Shown here piece by piece: positions 13,053 to 15,322 of a stretch of 15,322 bases of DNA. This DNA is from JANMDR01 sp031376425. Its GTDB lineage: Bacteria > Pseudomonadota > Gammaproteobacteria > Burkholderiales > Usitatibacteraceae. The translations under genes and the position numbers were made by a program. Numbering within the stretch: the first letter of the stretch is position 1; each line of letters starts with the position of its first letter. The notes below the pieces were generated by a model. The model was given only the letters and a program-made list of their open reading frames with translations. It searched no databases and was not told where the DNA came from. The DNA lies in assembly GCA_031376425.1 (NCBI GenBank), contig JANMDR010000250.1, positions 1 through 15,322 on the forward strand, given 5' to 3'.

Positions 13053-13724
13053 ATGCCCGCCAGAAACAAAGTGACCATGCTAAAACTGCTAACGCAAATA
13101 GGTTTTTCCCTCGCGCTCATAATCACCGCAAATTCGGCTTATGCCGCACCAAGCACTTGGCCACAGATTAAGCCGATGGAACGCGTGGTTCAATTTGATG
13201 CGGCGCATCAGCGTGCTGAGGTTTCTGTTAAATCACCAGGTGGTAAAGATTTATATGTACTAGATTGCTTTCATCCAGGTTTTGATGACGTTGAGGAATC
13301 AAATTATGCTGAACTGTTGCAGTGTAAGTTTTCTCCAGTTTCTAATAGATTTGATTCTTTGCTTATAAGCCAGCGCGAATATGATGACAATGCCAAAATA
13401 GGCCGAGGGTCATTCTCGTATGCACAAGCGGTACAGGGCATGTGCAAACAAGATGCGCTTTATGGGTCGCAACGTGTATTTAATTTTCGCGGATTGCGCT
13501 TAGAACTATCGATTCGCAATTTTCGTTATAACGGTAAAAATGAGGATTGGCGCGAGACCATCGTTTGGGAGTCACTTGACGTTAGTGGGCTCTATCGGCT
13601 TTACGGTATTCAATATGCGCTTCACGTAAAAGTAACGCCGCAGCCAACAGAAAATGCGTCGCGGGCGCGGTTTTATCCTACGCGTTGTAGTTGGTATGAT
13701 AGGTCGCTTGATAAATATGATTGA
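13053..13724 (+). CDS. Exported protein, second candidate immunity or accessory protein
   Basis: A 223-residue protein from ATG 13053; ATG 13077 (M-L-K-L-L) gives a more compact signal peptide and may be the true start. No strong ribosome site precedes either. A hydrophobic stretch and S-A-Y-A end the signal, with cleavage before A-P-S-T-W-P. The mature part is strand-rich: V-V-Q-F-D-A-A-H-Q-R-A-E-V-S-V-K-S-P-G-G-K-x-L-Y-V, then V-F-N-F-R-G-L-R-L-E-L-S-I, and a V-K-V-T-P-Q-P closing strand. It has four cysteines. I recall similar small secreted proteins near polymorphic toxins but cannot name a family. The end of a second gene of this type survives at 10297-10315. So this family was once also paired with the metallopeptidase effector. 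Confidence 0.55.
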   Translation: MPARNKVTMLKLLTQIGFSLALIITANSAYAAPSTWPQIKPMERVVQFDAAHQRAEVSVKSPGGKDLYVLDCFHPGFDDVEESNYAELLQCKFSPVSNRFDSLLISQREYDDNAKIGRGSFSYAQAVQGMCKQDALYGSQRVFNFRGLRLELSIRNFRYNGKNEDWRETIVWESLDVSGLYRLYGIQYALHVKVTPQPTENASRARFYPTRCSWYDRSLDKYD

Positions 13725-13747
13725 TCTGCAAAAATCCGTTTGCAGTT
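13706..13747 (+). repeat. Direct repeat, copy 2, with hairpin
   Basis: Matches 10297-10338 (38 of 42). In this copy a different hairpin forms: CTGCAAA at 13726-13732 pairs with TTTGCAG at 13739-13745 across a 6-base loop. There is no T-run behind it, so a terminator is doubtful. Confidence 0.7.
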
Positions 13748-13894
13748 GGCGCAATTGGAAACCAGTGCAACAACAGCAAACAAAGTAAGCGTTGATAGAT
13801 GTGTTGTCGGGCGCGGCATGCCGTGCCCTTACGGGGTGCATTAATCGCATCGGCTGACGTCGTTTTAGCCCCCCCCCCTGCAACCCGCGTATGT

Positions 13895-13953
13895 CTTCGT
13901 TGCGGCCAACCACCCACGCTATTTTAGGCTGGCTTCGTTGCGGCCAACCACCC
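13895..13953 (+). repeat. Two-copy 21-bp direct repeat
   Basis: CTTCGTTGCGGCCAACCACCC occurs identically at 13895-13915 and 13933-13953 with a 38-bp period. The second copy runs into the left arm of the large inverted repeat. Confidence 0.85.
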
Positions 13954-14197
13954 CTGTTGCGTTGGGCAAAATATATTTCGCCCCCCCCTCCACAGAGGGG
14001 AATGAAGCATGGATTACACACCATCGTAGGCAAAATAGCCACGATGCAATCTTGAACGCAGCCATTGCCACCACCAGTAAATAATCTGCGAGTCAATTCC
14101 CCTCTGTGGAGGGGTGGCCCGAAGGGACAGGGTGGTTGCTTTTTTCCTGCAATGGGGGGGGGCGAAATATATTTCACCCAACGCAACAGGGGTGGTT
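13946..14197. repeat. Large interrupted inverted repeat (43-bp outer arms, 19-bp inner arms)
   Basis: Bases 13946-13988 are the reverse complement of 14155-14197 at 41 of 43 positions. Inside, 13985-14003 is the exact reverse complement of 14096-14114. The inner right arm continues into CCCCTCTGTGGAGGGG and CCCGAAGGG, a palindromic theme I know from dispersed intergenic repeats in many Gram-negative genomes. The centre (14004-14095) has no open gene of note. No transposase is present, so this is either nested REP-type elements or a MITE-like non-autonomous element. Confidence 0.75.
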
Positions 14198-14372
14198 GCT
14201 TTTTGCTTCTATTGCCCCGACACCAAAGCAGCTTCACGGGTTAATTGGCGGCGGCAAAATAACACCGCCAGCCCCGTTCACAACGAAATAGATCCACATC
14301 AAGCCTATTCTTAAACCAGCCTAAATGCTATTTTTAGCGCATTGACTACAACGTTTTTAGGAAAGGCAATTC

Positions 14373-14885
14373 ATGTTTACCACCCTCAAGATTTTTTTCA
14401 ACGCCCTCAAAACTGGGGAGAAATTAGCCGATGCGGTGCGGGCTAAACAATGGGCATTGGCGCTCACCTACGCACAAGTTTCCATCATGGCCGTGGTGGG
14501 CGTTTTACGGGCGTTTAATATCACTTTTGGAGGCGTTACCGATGAGCAAATTAATGTATTGCTGGGCGGCATGGTTACTATTGGCACTGCCCTTATCGGG
14601 ATGCTTGGCGTGGCATCCACCGACAAAATCGGCATCGATGGCACCGTTAACCCCAATGCACCCAGCGCCGATACGATCGCCCCCCCTGCTCTCACCCCCA
14701 ATGGCGCGGACGGACGGGCTACAGAACTGGCTGGCGTGGCGGGCAGCGGAATTGGAAGCATCGCGAACCCCGCTGCAACTAGCACCGCCCGAACCGCTGA
14801 CGCAAACCCTAAAGCGCCACTGCCGCACCAGCCTAGGCCTAAAAATCCCACCCCTGCCGACGATTCGAACGCAGGCGGTGCTTGA
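14373..14885 (+). CDS. Holin-like membrane protein
   Basis: A 170-residue protein with two membrane helices: about 28-46 (A-L-A-L-T-Y-A-Q-V-S-I-M-A-V-V-G-V-L-R-A) and about 62-82 (V-L-L-G-G-M-V-T-I-G-T-A-L-I-G-M-L-G-V-A-S). They are linked by F-N-I-T-F-G-G-V-T-D-E-Q-I-N. The order 'helix, F-x-I-x-x-x-x-x-T-D-E-Q-I, helix, V-A-S-T-D-K-I-G' is what I know from small phage proteins annotated as holins, which open the inner membrane for the endolysin. Residues 90-170 are an Ala/Pro/Asn-rich low-complexity tail, longer than usual for such proteins. AGGA and AAAGG at 14359-14366 precede ATG 14373. No endolysin is visible in the window; it may follow to the right. Confidence 0.65.
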   Translation: MFTTLKIFFNALKTGEKLADAVRAKQWALALTYAQVSIMAVVGVLRAFNITFGGVTDEQINVLLGGMVTIGTALIGMLGVASTDKIGIDGTVNPNAPSADTIAPPALTPNGADGRATELAGVAGSGIGSIANPAATSTARTADANPKAPLPHQPRPKNPTPADDSNAGGA

Positions 14886-14935
14886 CGCGATTAAAGCGCC
14901 GCAAGAAATCAATTTGAAACTAACGTGTTTTTAAC

Positions 14936-15021
14936 CCGTCATTCCCATTTAACCCGTCATTCCAGCGCAGGCTGGAATCCAGCGGCTCTTACGTAAGACA
15001 TTTCATTCCCACCTTCACTGG
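14936..15021. repeat. dRS3-like REP palindrome
   Basis: ATTCCAGC (14959-14966) pairs perfectly with GCTGGAAT (14971-14978) across GCAG, within the familiar CGTCATTCCAGCGCAGG...GGAATCCAGCG repeat. A partial CCCGTCATTCCC lies just left of it, and a degenerate ATTCC...GGAAT pair lies at about 15005-15024. The layout ATTCC-N-GGAAT resembles Neisseria dRS3 and similar repeats of other proteobacteria. It sits between the holin-like gene and the final gene. Confidence 0.7.
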
Positions 15022-15063
15022 AATGCCCCCCCTAAGTCACCCCCCTCTTCAGGAGAACACCAA

Positions 15064-15321
15064 ATGAATCTAATCGAAAAAATCAAAGCCGCATTCGAAC
15101 TTTACTTCGCCATCAAACCGCAGGTGCAAGCCCTAGTTAACGAAGCCGAATTATTATTTGCAGGCACAGGCCGTGGCGTGGAAAAACTAGCCTACGTGCG
15201 CGAATGTTTAGCATCTGTACTAAGCGCTACCGACACCGCAGTAGAAGTGGCGAACTCCGTTTTAAGAATTGCCCAGCCCTTCATTGCCGCCTACGTAGCC
15301 AACCAGAAAGCAAAGATTTAA
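15064..15321 (+). CDS. Small helical protein in the lysis region
   Basis: An 85-residue, mostly helical protein. It starts M-N-L-I-E-K-I-K-A-A-F-E-L-Y-F, continues VQALVNEAELLFAGTGRGVE with K-L-A-Y-V-R-E-C-L, and ends with a hydrophobic helix (VANSVLRIAQPFIAAYVANQ). The 'E-A-E-x-L-F-x-G-x-G-x-G-x-x-K-x-x-Y-V' theme recalls small phage LLH-type holin or accessory proteins, but it has no clear transmembrane helix. I treat the function as unknown. AGGAGAACACCAA immediately precedes ATG 15064, a strong ribosome site. It may be cotranscribed with the holin-like gene across the REP-like repeat. It ends one base before the window edge and is complete. Confidence 0.6.
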   Translation: MNLIEKIKAAFELYFAIKPQVQALVNEAELLFAGTGRGVEKLAYVRECLASVLSATDTAVEVANSVLRIAQPFIAAYVANQKAKI

Positions 15322-15322
15322 C

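Larger units (their letters stand above)
13725..14372. other. Gene-free, repeat-rich interval
   Basis: I see no supported gene in these 648 bases on either strand. From left to right they hold the tail of the 13706 repeat, a 20-base near-palindrome (GGGCGCGGCATGCCGTGCCC, 13809-13828), a run of ten C (13869-13878), a 21-bp direct repeat, a large interrupted inverted repeat with GC-rich arms, and the leader of the holin-like gene. The content looks like chromosomal repeat elements rather than phage structural DNA. Confidence 0.7.

Noticed and set aside
13895..13953. CRISPR array
   Set aside because: There are only two 21-bp copies with a 17-bp spacer, and the second is part of a larger inverted repeat.
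13572..14237. A 221-codon open frame on the minus strand
   Set aside because: It runs antisense through the 3' end of the 13053 gene and the inverted-repeat element. Its product is Arg/Pro/Cys-rich with repeats that mirror the DNA repeats, and no ribosome site or family pattern is visible.
14431..14934. Overlapping + strand frame across the holin-like gene
   Set aside because: It is an alternative frame of the two-helix protein and has no ribosome site. The frame at 14373 has a good ribosome site and holin-like helices.

Overview
This window is the late (virion and lysis) region of a short-tailed, podovirus-like phage, most likely an integrated prophage. Every convincing gene reads on the + strand. 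Genes are tightly packed, with TAATG or ATGA overlaps or AGGAG-type ribosome sites inside or near the preceding stop codon. The host looks like a Gram-negative proteobacterium: several products carry Sec or lipoprotein signal peptides, and the intergenic DNA at the right contains chromosomal REP-like palindromes, one resembling the Neisseria dRS3 repeat. A betaproteobacterium is my best guess, with low confidence.

Layout. Bases 1-1226 are head and neck: the 3' end of a DUF5309/SU10-type major capsid gene with an apparent frameshift at the window edge, a small conserved gene behind an unusual hairpin leader, and an SU10-type head-tail adaptor. Bases 1229-4927 are tail and appendage genes: a short fibre-like protein, an unrecognised virion protein, a glycine-rich fibre-tip protein, a large nozzle/hub-like protein and a small protein. 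Bases 4924-8756 are internal or ejection-type proteins: a GNAT-like protein, a Gly/Gln-rich protein, and a very large Gln/Asn-rich repeat protein ending in a short S74 intramolecular chaperone domain.

Bases 8760-13724 are the most interesting part. A short virion-like module (GGLxDFxxDxxKxAGLxxLGxAL...SALSAYxNG) occurs once in the 146-aa protein at 8760, twice in the protein at 9202 and once in the protein at 11329. A decayed nucleotide copy of the 8760 gene lies at about 11148-11303. In the 9202 and 11329 genes the module is joined to unrelated C-terminal domains: a DUF4157-like zinc metallopeptidase (HELAH) in one and an unrecognised domain in the other. Each C-terminal domain is bracketed by a single Cys pair ending in Cys-Pro. 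Each is followed by genes for exported proteins: one lipoprotein and two with cleavable signal peptides. Chimeric gene debris shows that more such cassettes once existed. I read this as a phage-borne polymorphic effector array with candidate periplasmic immunity proteins. The module homology and the debris are seen in the sequence; the toxin/immunity roles are inferred.

Bases 13725-14372 hold no gene but several repeat types, including a 43-bp inverted repeat. The window ends with a two-helix holin-like gene, a dRS3-like palindrome and a small helical protein, so the lysis module probably continues to the right.
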